Of a stretch of 64,000 bases of DNA, positions 1 through 8,702 are shown piece by piece (the first letter of the stretch is position 1; each line of letters opens with the position of its first letter). The DNA lies in NCBI GenBank assembly GCA_016934315.1, contig JAFGSY010000027.1, forward strand, positions 1-64,000, given 5' to 3'. A program made the position numbers and the translations under genes. Below the pieces are notes generated by a model, which worked only from the letters and a program-made list of their open reading frames with translations, made no database searches and was not told the origin of the DNA. Source of the stretch: Candidatus Anaeroferrophillus wilburensis (GTDB lineage Bacteria; Desulfobacterota; Anaeroferrophillalia; Anaeroferrophillales; Anaeroferrophillaceae).

Positions 1-244
1 CTAACATTAAATATTAAAAAGAATCTATTTTTTTAAAAATCAGTATGGTAAAACAATATTCCTGTCAAGGATAAAGTATATTTTGTACAATGGATGTATT
101 TCGCTAAGTAACTGACTATATGCTTAATACAAGATGCTGTGTGGAAAATGAAAATTAATTGGTGGAATATCCGTAGGTTGTTGTTCTATAATATAGTGCT
201 ATTAACGATAATATGTAGAATATAGTTATCTATTATTACAAATT
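1..244. other. AT-rich region upstream of the integron integrase
   Basis: No gene is visible here. The stretch is much richer in AT than the rest of the window. In ordinary integrons the attI site and the cassettes lie on the 5' side of intI, which is this side. The first five bases (CTAAC) match the end of the RYYYAAC core-site consensus, but the site is cut by the window edge and five bases prove nothing. A TATAAT box at 187-192 could be a -10 element for the integrase, with no convincing -35. Confidence 0.4.
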
Positions 245-1489
245 ATGGAAATGGTTATGAAAAATTTCAGCAGCTATCTGCAGAATCAGAAAGCGGTTCC
301 GGAATATAAAGTTAAATTCTATCTTTCATGGGTACAGCAGCTGTATCATTTTTCCGGCAGCGACTACGGTTCGGAGTTGCAGACTTCACAGGTGGCTTCT
401 TATCTGAAAATGTTGGCCCGGAGCAAGGAGGACTGGCAGGTTAAACAGGCTCAAGAGGCTATTAAGCTTTTTCAGTTTTTTCTGCGTCAGCAGAGCCGGG
501 AGGATGCTGAACCGCATGCTGAACGCGAACAGAAATGGAATGAGGCTTTTGTTGCTGCGGTTACCATGCTGCGCCTTAAACACCGGTCATTGAGTACTGA
601 AAGAACCTATCTGGGTTGGTTGAAGCAGTTTCGTGCTTTCTTTGCATCCCAGACACCTGAGCAGATCACCGGCCTGCAGGTGAGGGATTTTCTCAGCTAC
701 CTGGCGGTTGAGCGCCGGGTAGCTCCATCGACCCAGAATCAGGCGCTCAATGCCATCGTCTTTTTTTTTCGCCACGTTCTTGAGCGGGATCTTGATGGTC
801 TGGGTGAAGCGGTCAGGGCCCATCCGCGGCGTCGTTTGCCGGTCGTGCTTTCCAAACGGGAAGTGTCGGACCTTTTTGAGCAGATGACGGGGACTGGGCT
901 GCTGATGTCCAGACTGATTTATGGCTGTGGTCTGCGGCTGAAGGAATGCCTCTGCCTGCGGATCAAGGATATTGATTTCGATCGCTCTTGCCTGACGGTC
1001 AGGGCGGGAAAAGGGGATAAGGACCGGCAGACGGTTCTGCCTGAAAGCCTGAAGTATGATCTGCAGCAGCAGCTGGACAAGGTTGCGTCCGTTTATAAGG
1101 AGGATCGTCGCAATGAGGTTGCCGGCGTTTACCTGCCTGGAGCCCTGGAGAAAAAGTATCCCGGCGCTGGCAGGGAGTGGGGCTGGCAGTGGGTTTTTCC
1201 GGCCAATGCGCTGTCCATAGATCCGCGCAGCAGCGTGATCCGCCGCCATCACCTCCATCCCAACACCCTGCAGAAGCAGGTGAAACAGGCGGCGCTTGCT
1301 GCCGGTCTGGCAAAAAATGTTTCCGTTCATACCCTGCGTCACAGTTTTGCCACCCATCTGCTGGAAAACGGTTATGACATCCGTACTATCCAGGAGCTGC
1401 TGGGCCACCAGAGCGTCCAGACGACGATGATCTACACCCACGTGGCCCAAAAAAACCGACTGGGGGTCAGAAGCCCCCTGGATGAATAA
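245..1489 (+). CDS. intI: Integron-type tyrosine recombinase (IntI family)
   Basis: This is a site-specific recombinase that would exchange gene cassettes at attI/attC sites. The C-terminal catalytic domain shows the tyrosine-recombinase set: Arg in GLRLKECL, Lys in AGKGDKDRQT, the HTLRHSFATH box, LGHQSVQTTMIYTH with the nucleophilic Tyr, and the ending GVRSPLD typical of IntI. The segment between Lys and the HxxR box (about residues 285-350, with RRHHLHPNTLQKQVKQAA) is the extra IntI-specific region that XerC/D lack. At 414 residues it is about 75 longer than IntI1. The extra length is an N-terminal helical domain (about residues 4-90) that resembles a second SAM-like core-binding domain. 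No good Shine-Dalgarno marks the start; ATGs at 251 and 257 are alternatives. Confidence 0.88.
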   Translation: MEMVMKNFSSYLQNQKAVPEYKVKFYLSWVQQLYHFSGSDYGSELQTSQVASYLKMLARSKEDWQVKQAQEAIKLFQFFLRQQSREDAEPHAEREQKWNEAFVAAVTMLRLKHRSLSTERTYLGWLKQFRAFFASQTPEQITGLQVRDFLSYLAVERRVAPSTQNQALNAIVFFFRHVLERDLDGLGEAVRAHPRRRLPVVLSKREVSDLFEQMTGTGLLMSRLIYGCGLRLKECLCLRIKDIDFDRSCLTVRAGKGDKDRQTVLPESLKYDLQQQLDKVASVYKEDRRNEVAGVYLPGALEKKYPGAGREWGWQWVFPANALSIDPRSSVIRRHHLHPNTLQKQVKQAALAAGLAKNVSVHTLRHSFATHLLENGYDIRTIQELLGHQSVQTTMIYTHVAQKNRLGVRSPLDE

Positions 1490-1564
1490 CACGGTTGCCG
1501 GTTGGTTTTTTCTCTCCTTGATTGTTCTCTGCTGATTTTTCCGCAAAAAAATCATACCGATTAC

Positions 1565-1592
1565 TTGACTTCTTCAGATTACTGGTTATAAA
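1565..1592 (+). promoter_or_regulatory. Sigma-70-type promoter of the tetR-RND operon
   Basis: TTGACT (1565-1570) and TATAAA (1587-1592) are separated by 16 bp. The -10 element lies inside the left arm of the operator palindrome, so repressor binding would block RNA polymerase. Confidence 0.55.
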
Positions 1593-1620
1593 AAATGAAG
1601 ATTAATTCACTTTTTATAAC
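1585..1620. promoter_or_regulatory. Palindromic operator, probable TetR-family binding site
   Basis: The left arm GTTATAAAAAATGAA (1585-1599) and right arm TTCACTTTTTATAAC (1606-1620) are inverted repeats matching at 14 of 15 positions around a 6-bp centre. The site overlaps the -10 box and lies 23 bp before the start of a TetR-family gene, the usual place for an autoregulatory operator. Confidence 0.65.
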
Positions 1621-1643
1621 AGGCGGTTGTCAAGGAGGATAGA

Positions 1644-2300
1644 GTGAAGGAAAAGCGGGCTGCCCGGCGGCAGGAGTATCAGGACCGCCAGCGGCAGGAG
1701 ATTCTTGATGAGGCCCTGGAGCTGTTTTCGGAGCGCGGTTACCACAATGTTTCCATGCAGGAGATTGCCGCCGAGGCGGAGTTTGCCGTCGGCACGCTGT
1801 ACAAGCTTTTCGCCAACAAGGAGGAGCTGTACCGGGCCATCCTTTTTGACCTCAGCGAGATTTTTGCCGATGCCCTGGGGCAGGCGCTGGAAGAGGGTGA
1901 TGGAGAGGTTGAGCGGATCACCAGTTACCTGCGGGTGGCCGGCGAGGTGTTCATGGCCAACAGCCGGGCCATCCGGCTCTATTTTGCCGAAACCAGGGGG
2001 GCGAGTTTCAATATCCGGGCCGGGCTGGATGATGAGCTCATCGGCCGCTATGACGAAATCCTCGGCTGGCTGGCGGAAGTCTTTGCCACCGGCATTGGCA
2101 AAGGGGTTTTTCGACCCCTCGATCCCCACATCCTGGCCCGCTCCCTGGACAGCCTGGCCTGCACTTTCCTGGTGGCCTGGCTCGATGATCCTGAAAGGTA
2201 TCCCTATGAGCAGAGCATTGCCATGATCCAGGAGATTTTCTTCCGGGGGGTCATGGCCGTCAAGCCGGTGCCGCCGGCCGCGGAAAGGAGCAGCTCATGA
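1644..2300 (+). CDS. TetR/AcrR-family transcriptional repressor of the efflux operon
   Basis: A 218-residue regulator. The N-terminal helix-turn-helix has the family pattern (ILDEALELFSERGYHNVSM, then EIAAEAEFAVGTLYKLFANKEELY, about residues 15-60), followed by a divergent helical ligand/dimer domain. The GTG start at 1644 is chosen because AAGGAGG at 1632-1638 sits at the right distance. Its stop overlaps the ATG of the outer-membrane factor gene (ATGA), so it is the first gene of an efflux operon that it probably represses through the palindrome at 1585-1620. The ligand cannot be deduced. Confidence 0.88.
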   Translation: MKEKRAARRQEYQDRQRQEILDEALELFSERGYHNVSMQEIAAEAEFAVGTLYKLFANKEELYRAILFDLSEIFADALGQALEEGDGEVERITSYLRVAGEVFMANSRAIRLYFAETRGASFNIRAGLDDELIGRYDEILGWLAEVFATGIGKGVFRPLDPHILARSLDSLACTFLVAWLDDPERYPYEQSIAMIQEIFFRGVMAVKPVPPAAERSSS

Positions 2301-3664
2301 AACCTCACTGGGTGTCTGTCTTGCTGATTGTTTGTTTGCTGTGGCCACCTGCCATCTGGGGACAGGATGGAGAGCCTGCCGGGGTTTTGACCCTGGAGCA
2401 GGCCATTGACGAGGCGCTTGCCAATCATCCCCTGATCGAGGCGGCGCTGGAGATGCGCCTGGAGGCGGAGGCTGGCGGCAAAAGTGCCGCTGCCGACCTG
2501 CTGCCGAAAATTTCCACCTCCTATTCCTACAACCGCCTGCACAATGAACCCTATGCCACCTTCGGTCCCGGGAGCTTCATCATCAGCGACGATGATGTTT
2601 TCACCTGGGATGTGACGGCGGTGCAGCCGCTGTTTACCGGCTTTGCCCTGACCACCCGCAAAAAAATTGCCGGTCTGGAGTCCGCTGGCCGGGAGGTGGA
2701 GCGGCAGCAGGTGATGCTGGAGGTGGTGCAAAATGTCAAAGTGGCCTATGCCCGCATTCTGCTGGCCAGGCGCCAGCTGGCGGTGGCCGGCCAGGAGGTG
2801 GAGAATCTGAGTGCCCATCTCCGGGATGCCGGCTATCTGTATGATCAGGGAATGATTGCCTATAACGACCTGCTCCAGTCCCAGGTAGCCCTGGCCCAGG
2901 CGCAGCAGCAGCAAGTCAGGACCAGGCAGCAGCTGGAGGTGGCGAAAGCTGCGCTCAATGTGCTGCTGAACCGTGATATCGGCGCCGACCATGCGATTCT
3001 CGATCTTGCTGTTGAGCCGGCAGTCTCCGACCAGCTCGATCAACTGATCGCCGAAGCGGTCGCTCAGCGGCCGGAACTGCGCTATCTTGAAGTCAAGGCG
3101 CAGCAGGCGGAGCTGGCGGTCAAACTGGCTCGCAGCAGCTATTATCCCACCGTCTCCCTGGTGGGCCGCTACGAACAGTCAGGGCATAATGCCGCTGCCA
3201 GTGAGAATGACTACCGCAACAGCGATACGGCCAGCATCGGTGTCCAGGCCGACTGGCAGTTGTTTGAATGGGGTAAAAGGCCGGCTGAAGTGCGCCGCAA
3301 GCTGCACGCCCTCAATGCTTTGCGGAAGAATGTTGAGGAGGCGGCAAACCGGGTCAGCCTGGAGGTGAAGACCGCCTACAGCGCTCTCCAGGTGACGGTG
3401 GAAAATGTCAAGACCGCCGAAGCAGCATTGGAACAGGCCCGGGAGCATTACCGGATCACCACCCTGCAGTATCAGCAGCAGGTTGCCACCTCGACGGCGG
3501 TTCTTGATGCCAGCACCTTTCTGAGTCGGGCGGAAAACAACTATTACGGTGCCCTGTATGGTTATCTGATTTCTTGGGCGGAGCTGGAGCGGGCGGTGGG
3601 CAGAAATGTTGATATCCGGGTGAAGCATAGTGATGGCGAGCAGGAGGAGGGGCAGCATGGCTAG
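2297..3664 (+). CDS. TolC-family outer-membrane efflux protein
   Basis: The outer-membrane channel of a tripartite RND pump, 455 residues. It has an N-terminal signal peptide (about residues 1-23, ending IWGQ) and two repeated long helical segments with the OMF pattern: LTLEQAIDEALANHPLIEAA near the start, and the LLARRQL...QDGMIAYNDLLQSQVALAQAQ type helical hairpin, repeated near 350-430. It overlaps the regulator upstream by 4 bp (ATGA) and the adaptor downstream by 8 bp, which indicates translational coupling. Confidence 0.88.
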   Translation: MKPHWVSVLLIVCLLWPPAIWGQDGEPAGVLTLEQAIDEALANHPLIEAALEMRLEAEAGGKSAAADLLPKISTSYSYNRLHNEPYATFGPGSFIISDDDVFTWDVTAVQPLFTGFALTTRKKIAGLESAGREVERQQVMLEVVQNVKVAYARILLARRQLAVAGQEVENLSAHLRDAGYLYDQGMIAYNDLLQSQVALAQAQQQQVRTRQQLEVAKAALNVLLNRDIGADHAILDLAVEPAVSDQLDQLIAEAVAQRPELRYLEVKAQQAELAVKLARSSYYPTVSLVGRYEQSGHNAAASENDYRNSDTASIGVQADWQLFEWGKRPAEVRRKLHALNALRKNVEEAANRVSLEVKTAYSALQVTVENVKTAEAALEQAREHYRITTLQYQQQVATSTAVLDASTFLSRAENNYYGALYGYLISWAELERAVGRNVDIRVKHSDGEQEEGQHG

Positions 3665-4805
3665 CAGCAAAAATGGCAAAGGCCGGATGATGACTGTGGT
3701 GGTGTTGCTTGTTTTGGCTGGTTTTCTGCTGTTTGCCTTCTATAATGTTCATCGGAGCCGGCAGGAGAAGCCGCAGACGGCGGCGGTTGCCGCCCCGATT
3801 CCGGTGTCGACGATCAGGGCGGCAAGGGGTCCCCTTGACTGGGTGGTGGCCACCAGCGGCGACCTGCAGTCACTGGAGGATGTCTATGTTTTCCCCAAAT
3901 TCAGCGGGAAGATGATTGAAAAGATCCTGGTGGAAAAGGGCGATCGGGTAAAGCGCGGCCAGCTGCTGGTGATCTTGGATGAGGAGATGGTCAATGCCCA
4001 GGTGAAGCGGGCGGTGGCGGCCGTTGATGTGGCTGCCAGTCAGGTGGCAATGCTGGAAAAGGATTACCAGCGCCTTGCCTTTCTCTATGAACACAAGGCG
4101 GCTCCCAAGCAGCAGCTTGACCGGGTTGAGGCCCAGCATGATGCGGCCCAGGCCGGTCTCCGGGAAGCCCGGGCGGCACTTGATGAGCTGACCATTGTGG
4201 CTGGTGACCACCGGATTCGGGCGGCCATCGACGGCCTGGTGGCCGACCGCTATGTTGATGCCGGCAACCTTGCCGATCGGACGAAGCCATTGCTTCGGCT
4301 TGCCAATGATACCACCCTGAAGGTGAAGATTGCGGTGCCGGAAATCGATTATCCCCATGTGCGCCTGGGGATGAGCGGCGAATTCAGCGTTGATGCCTAT
4401 CCCCGCCGGCGATTCAATGGTACGGTGGCCACCATCACCCCCACCCTGGACCCGGCCACCCGAACGGCCGGGGTTGAACTGCAGCTGCCCAACGATAATC
4501 TGGAATTGCGGGCCGGCATGTTCGCCCATGTTATCCTGCGCCTGGGACGCAAGGAGGCGCTGCTCATTCCCCGGGATACGCTCAACCGGCTGCCGGGCAG
4601 CGGCAGCTACTATGTGTTTGTGGTGGAGGAGGGCAAGGCCCGGCTGCGCAATATCAGCGTCGGCCTGAAACAGGGCAACCGGGTGGCGGTGACCGCCGGC
4701 CTGGAGGACGGGGAGCTGGTGGTCATCAAAGGGCAGAACCGGCTGCAGGATGGTGCCGCCGTCAATCTGGTGGAAACGCTTGCTGTAGAGGATGTCCGGC
4801 AATGA
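3657..4805 (+). CDS. RND efflux periplasmic adaptor (HlyD/AcrA-type membrane fusion protein)
   Basis: This protein links the inner-membrane RND pump to the TolC-like channel. The start at 3657 (MASSKNGKG) follows AGGAGGAGG at 3642-3650 and is preferred over an in-frame ATG at 3630. One N-terminal membrane anchor (about residues 8-28) is followed by a biotinyl-lipoyl half (GDLQSLEDVYVFPKFSGKM, VEKGDRVKRGQLLVILD), a helical hairpin (about 90-150), the second lipoyl half, and a beta-barrel domain (about 200-290) with the TITPTLDPATRTAGVELQL pattern. There are 382 residues. Its stop overlaps the pump start (ATGA). Confidence 0.9.
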   Translation: MASSKNGKGRMMTVVVLLVLAGFLLFAFYNVHRSRQEKPQTAAVAAPIPVSTIRAARGPLDWVVATSGDLQSLEDVYVFPKFSGKMIEKILVEKGDRVKRGQLLVILDEEMVNAQVKRAVAAVDVAASQVAMLEKDYQRLAFLYEHKAAPKQQLDRVEAQHDAAQAGLREARAALDELTIVAGDHRIRAAIDGLVADRYVDAGNLADRTKPLLRLANDTTLKVKIAVPEIDYPHVRLGMSGEFSVDAYPRRRFNGTVATITPTLDPATRTAGVELQLPNDNLELRAGMFAHVILRLGRKEALLIPRDTLNRLPGSGSYYVFVVEEGKARLRNISVGLKQGNRVAVTAGLEDGELVVIKGQNRLQDGAAVNLVETLAVEDVRQ

Positions 4806-7800
4806 AACTGCCTGAATTTTCCGTCAAACAGCCGGTGGCAACCATGATGCTCTTTCTTGCCATCGTGATCATTGGCGTTTTTTCGTTGTTTCGCCTCAAT
4901 ATCGACATGTTTCCCGACATCAGCCCGCCGGTGGTTTCCATCCTCACCACCTGGCCGGGGGCCAGCGCCGCCGATGTGGAAACCGAGGTGACCAAGGCCA
5001 TCGAGGATGAGGTGAATGCGGCCAGCAACCTGGACACCCTGACCTCCAAATCGCTTGACAATCTGTCGGTGGTGATCTGCAAGTTCGACTGGGGCACCAG
5101 CCTTGATGAGGCCACCAATGATATCCGCGACAAGCTGGAGCTGGCCAAACGGGCGCTGCCCGATGACGTTGAACTGCCGATGCTCTACCGGTTTAGCAGC
5201 GCGACGGCGCCGGTCATGTTTATCACCATCAGCGGCGACCAGAGCTGGCCGCGGCTGTTTCGCCTGGTGGACAAGGGGATCGGTGACGAGCTGCGGCGGG
5301 TGCCGGGGGTGGGGGCCATCCAGCTCTACGGCGGCCAGCGGCGGCGGATCAACGTCTACTTTGACCTCAAAAAGATTGAAGCCTATCACCTGACGCTTGC
5401 CGGGATCAATGAGGTGCTGGCCAGCGAGAATCTCAACATTCCTTCCGGCAATATCAAATCCGGAATGCAGGAGTATTTTCTCCGGGTTCCCGGTCGCTTC
5501 CGCGAGATGGAGGAGATCGGCGCCACGATTGTCGGCTACCATCGCGGCCGGCCGGTTTACCTGCATGACGTGGCCCGGGTTGAGGATGACTTCAAACCCA
5601 TGGAGCTGAACGGCTGGGGCGACGGCAAGCCGGCCATCGTTATGCTGCTGCAGAAACAGACCGGCAGGAATACGGTCGAAGTCATCCAGCGGGTTGAGAA
5701 GAAGCTGGATGCCATGAAGGCCTGGCTGCCAAGTGACGTGCAGATCAACATCGTCCTCAATAATGCTGAAGATATTCTTACGTCGATCAGGAACCTGCGG
5801 GAAACCCTGATGTGGGGGATTGCCCTGGTGGTGCTGGTGACCCTGCTGTTTCTCCGCCAGTTTCGTGCCTCCCTGATCATTGCCCTGGCGATTCCCGGTT
5901 CGCTGATCATCTCCTTCATCTTCCTCTACCTTTTCGACTACACCATCAATCTGACTTCGCTCATGGCCCTGGCCATCGGTGCCGGCATGGTGGTGGACAA
6001 CGGGGTGGTGGTGCTGGAAAACATCATCCGCCATCAGGAGCAGGGGGAAGAGCTGGGGCGGGCGGCCATGGCCGGCGCCGGCGAAATGGGGCTGGCGATT
6101 ACCGCTTCAACCATGACCACGGTGGTGGTCTTCGTGCCGCTGATGTTTCTCGAGGGCCTGGCGGGCATTATCTTCAAGCAGCTTGGTTTTGTCATTATCA
6201 TTACCCTGCTGGCCTCGCTGTTTACCGCCCTCAGCCTGACTCCCATGCTGTCGTCACGGTGGATACGGCAGGCGGACGACACCAATGGCGGCGGCATCCT
6301 GCGCGTTTTCCACCGTTGGAGCGAGAAGGGATTCCTTGTGCTGGAGCGGAGTTATGGGGTGCTGCTGGGCTGGGCGCTGGGCCGGCGGAAAACGGTTTTC
6401 CTGTTGGCAGTGGCGGTTTTTGTCAGCAGTCTGTCGCTGATTCCCTTTCTTTCCACCTCTTTTATGCCGGCGGTGGATTCCGGCTCCCTGTCCATCGATC
6501 TGCGGCTGGCGGAGGGAACCCGCATCGAGGAGACCAACCAGGCGATCGTCGACATCTTCAGCGACATCGACGGGATTCTGCTGCCCGGTGAGCTGCGCCA
6601 TTCCTACGCCTTTGACGGCCATACGGAGACCGGCAAAGGGGTGGCCCTGGGTTTTGATGAGGGCACCAACGTCGGCCAGGTGGGGCTCAAACTGGTGGAT
6701 CGGGATCAGCGCCGGCGGAGCGTCAAAGAGGTGGCCATGCTGGTCCGTCAGCGGATTGAGAGGCTGCCCGGGATTACCAAACTGAAAGTAACCGACCGTG
6801 ATCCGGTGAGTGCTATTCTGATGGGTAATGTGAAGCCGGTTGCCCTGGAGATCCAGGGCAGCAACATCGACGAGGTGGTTGCCTTTGCCAGGCGGGTGGC
6901 GGTGCGGTTTGCGGCTATTCCGGGGTTGGTGGACATCTCCATCAGCCAGAAGGACCCGCGGCCGGAGCTGTGGATCAACATTGATCGGGAGAAGGCTGCC
7001 GCCCTGGGGCTGCGGGTGGCCAGTATTGCGATGCCGCTGAGGAACTATTTTTATGGCCGGGAAGCGACCCGCTACCGGGATGCCGGTGACAGCTTCGCCA
7101 TTTTTACCCGGCTGGCCAGCGGTGACAAGGATAATCTCGAAACCCTGCTCAATGTGCCGTTAACATCGGTTGACGGCCGGACGATTCGCCTGCGCAATGT
7201 GGTGGCGGTGGCCGAGGGCAGCGGCCCGATTGAGATCGAACGGAAGAACCGGCAGAAAATTGTCAGGGTTGAAGCGGATCTTTTTCAGCGGTCCCTGGGA
7301 GCGGCGACTGCTGACATCAAAAAGGTCCTGGGCGGGATGGATATCCCCCTCGGGATCTCCACCGGCTTCGGTGGTGATATCGAGGAGCAGAAGAAAGCTT
7401 TTGCCGATTTGACCTTGCTGCTGGTGTTGGGCATTGTTTTGGTCTACATGGTTATGGCTTCATTGTTCGGCAACCTGCGCGACCCCTTTATCGTCATGTT
7501 TTCGGTGCCTTTTGCCTTTACCGGGGTACTCTATGCCTTCTACCTCACGAATACCACCCTGGGAATCATCTCTTTTATGGGGGTGGTAATGCTGATGGGC
7601 ATCGTGGTCAATAATGCCATCGTGTTGCTCGACTATATTCACCAGCTGAAACGCCGGGGTACCGCCACCTATGCTGCCGTTGTCGAGGCCGGGCGCAGTC
7701 GCCTGCGGCCGGTGCTGATGACCACCCTGACCACCTTTTTCGGCATGCTGCCGATGGCGGTTTCCCATAAAGTGGGGGCCGAGGTCTGGAATCCCCTGGG

Positions 7801-7897
7801 GATCACCATGCTGGGCGGCCTGGCGGTGTCAACCCTGGTGACCCTGGTGCTGATTCCCACTGTCTACTACCAGCTGGAAAGCCGCCGGGAGCAGTGA
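4802..7897 (+). CDS. RND-family inner-membrane efflux transporter (HAE1-like)
   Basis: A proton-driven pump of 1031 residues, close to AcrB length, with the internal duplication of the family: a TM1 start (KQPVATMMLFLAIVIIG), a large periplasmic porter domain, a TM2-6 block, a second periplasmic domain and a second TM block ending VSTLVTLVLIPTVYYQLE. The TM4 proton-relay region reads GAGMVVDNGVVVLENI, with one Asp and an Asn where AcrB has two Asp, as in several non-enteric RND pumps. This fits a drug, lipid or small-molecule exporter rather than the metal-type CusA. The substrate is unknown. It is the last gene of the operon. Confidence 0.92.
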   Translation: MKLPEFSVKQPVATMMLFLAIVIIGVFSLFRLNIDMFPDISPPVVSILTTWPGASAADVETEVTKAIEDEVNAASNLDTLTSKSLDNLSVVICKFDWGTSLDEATNDIRDKLELAKRALPDDVELPMLYRFSSATAPVMFITISGDQSWPRLFRLVDKGIGDELRRVPGVGAIQLYGGQRRRINVYFDLKKIEAYHLTLAGINEVLASENLNIPSGNIKSGMQEYFLRVPGRFREMEEIGATIVGYHRGRPVYLHDVARVEDDFKPMELNGWGDGKPAIVMLLQKQTGRNTVEVIQRVEKKLDAMKAWLPSDVQINIVLNNAEDILTSIRNLRETLMWGIALVVLVTLLFLRQFRASLIIALAIPGSLIISFIFLYLFDYTINLTSLMALAIGAGMVVDNGVVVLENIIRHQEQGEELGRAAMAGAGEMGLAITASTMTTVVVFVPLMFLEGLAGIIFKQLGFVIIITLLASLFTALSLTPMLSSRWIRQADDTNGGGILRVFHRWSEKGFLVLERSYGVLLGWALGRRKTVFLLAVAVFVSSLSLIPFLSTSFMPAVDSGSLSIDLRLAEGTRIEETNQAIVDIFSDIDGILLPGELRHSYAFDGHTETGKGVALGFDEGTNVGQVGLKLVDRDQRRRSVKEVAMLVRQRIERLPGITKLKVTDRDPVSAILMGNVKPVALEIQGSNIDEVVAFARRVAVRFAAIPGLVDISISQKDPRPELWINIDREKAAALGLRVASIAMPLRNYFYGREATRYRDAGDSFAIFTRLASGDKDNLETLLNVPLTSVDGRTIRLRNVVAVAEGSGPIEIERKNRQKIVRVEADLFQRSLGAATADIKKVLGGMDIPLGISTGFGGDIEEQKKAFADLTLLLVLGIVLVYMVMASLFGNLRDPFIVMFSVPFAFTGVLYAFYLTNTTLGIISFMGVVMLMGIVVNNAIVLLDYIHQLKRRGTATYAAVVEAGRSRLRPVLMTTLTTFFGMLPMAVSHKVGAEVWNPLGITMLGGLAVSTLVTLVLIPTVYYQLESRREQ

Positions 7898-8066
7898 ACA
7901 GAAAAGAGATCTTTTCAGCGGCTGGGCAATGGCAGGCTTCATACGCAGCTTGCCGGGAATACAGGAAAATTCTTGAATAAACGGAACAACTTGCTATAGT
8001 TGAGATTATAACTTCAGCCGTTTCGGTATTACCTCAGCCAGACAACAGAAAAAGGAGAGACGTGTC

Positions 8067-8603
8067 ATGCGAGTATTAAACTTATGGTATTCCTCCACCG
8101 GCAACACGACGCTGGTGGCCGAACGAATCAACCAGGCCGTCCGTGATGCCGGCCATGCCCTTGATGTTGTCCGCGTCGATAAAGCAACCACCGTCGATCT
8201 GCTCGCCTATGATCTGGTGCTTGCCGGCTCGGGCGTCTATGCCTGGCTGCCGGGCAAGCCCCTGCAGGACCTTTTTGAGCAGTTGCGGCGCAGCTATGCG
8301 GCGGCCGGAGCAATCAAGCCGGCTTCGCCGAAGCTGGCCGGCAAACACGCGGTGATCTACTGCACCTATGGCGGCGTCCATACCGGCATCAACGAGGCGG
8401 TGCCGGCAGTCAAATACATGGGCCAGCTTTTTGATCATCTTGGTTTCCACATCCTTGCCGAGTGGTATGTCGTCGGTGCCTACCGGCCGGAAAAAATGCA
8501 GGCCATGTCCCATGACGGCCGGCTTGGGGATATCAGCGACCGGCCCAACGACAAGGACCTGCGGGAGATTGAAGAAGGGGTCAAAGGCATTCTCCGGGTT
8601 TGA
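8067..8603 (+). CDS. Flavodoxin-family protein
   Basis: An FMN-binding electron-transfer protein, predicted from the N-terminal phosphate-binding loop YSSTGNTTLVAERI (about residues 8-21), the AGSGVYAWLPGKPLQDLF segment near the isoalloxazine, and TYGGVHTGINEAVPAVKYM near 105-125. It has 178 residues, within the usual range, and no export signal. Start 8067 follows AAAGGAGAG. It appears to be transcribed alone. The redox partner is unknown; it could also belong to an NAD(P)H-dependent flavin reductase subgroup. Confidence 0.8.
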   Translation: MRVLNLWYSSTGNTTLVAERINQAVRDAGHALDVVRVDKATTVDLLAYDLVLAGSGVYAWLPGKPLQDLFEQLRRSYAAAGAIKPASPKLAGKHAVIYCTYGGVHTGINEAVPAVKYMGQLFDHLGFHILAEWYVVGAYRPEKMQAMSHDGRLGDISDRPNDKDLREIEEGVKGILRV

Positions 8604-8702
8604 GCCATCCCTTTTTGGATCATCTCTTTCTGGGCGCCAACATGCCCCTTCTTATCTTCCGGAAACGTGCTGTTTTCTTCACTGTAATGAGGAGGCAAAT
8701 CC

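Noticed and set aside
587-1555. Minus-strand open frame opposite the integrase
   Set aside because: The integrase catalytic residues are unambiguous on the plus strand.
4610-6034. Long minus-strand open frame under the RND genes, rich in His, Gln and Asp
   Set aside because: Low-complexity antisense of clear RND and adaptor genes.
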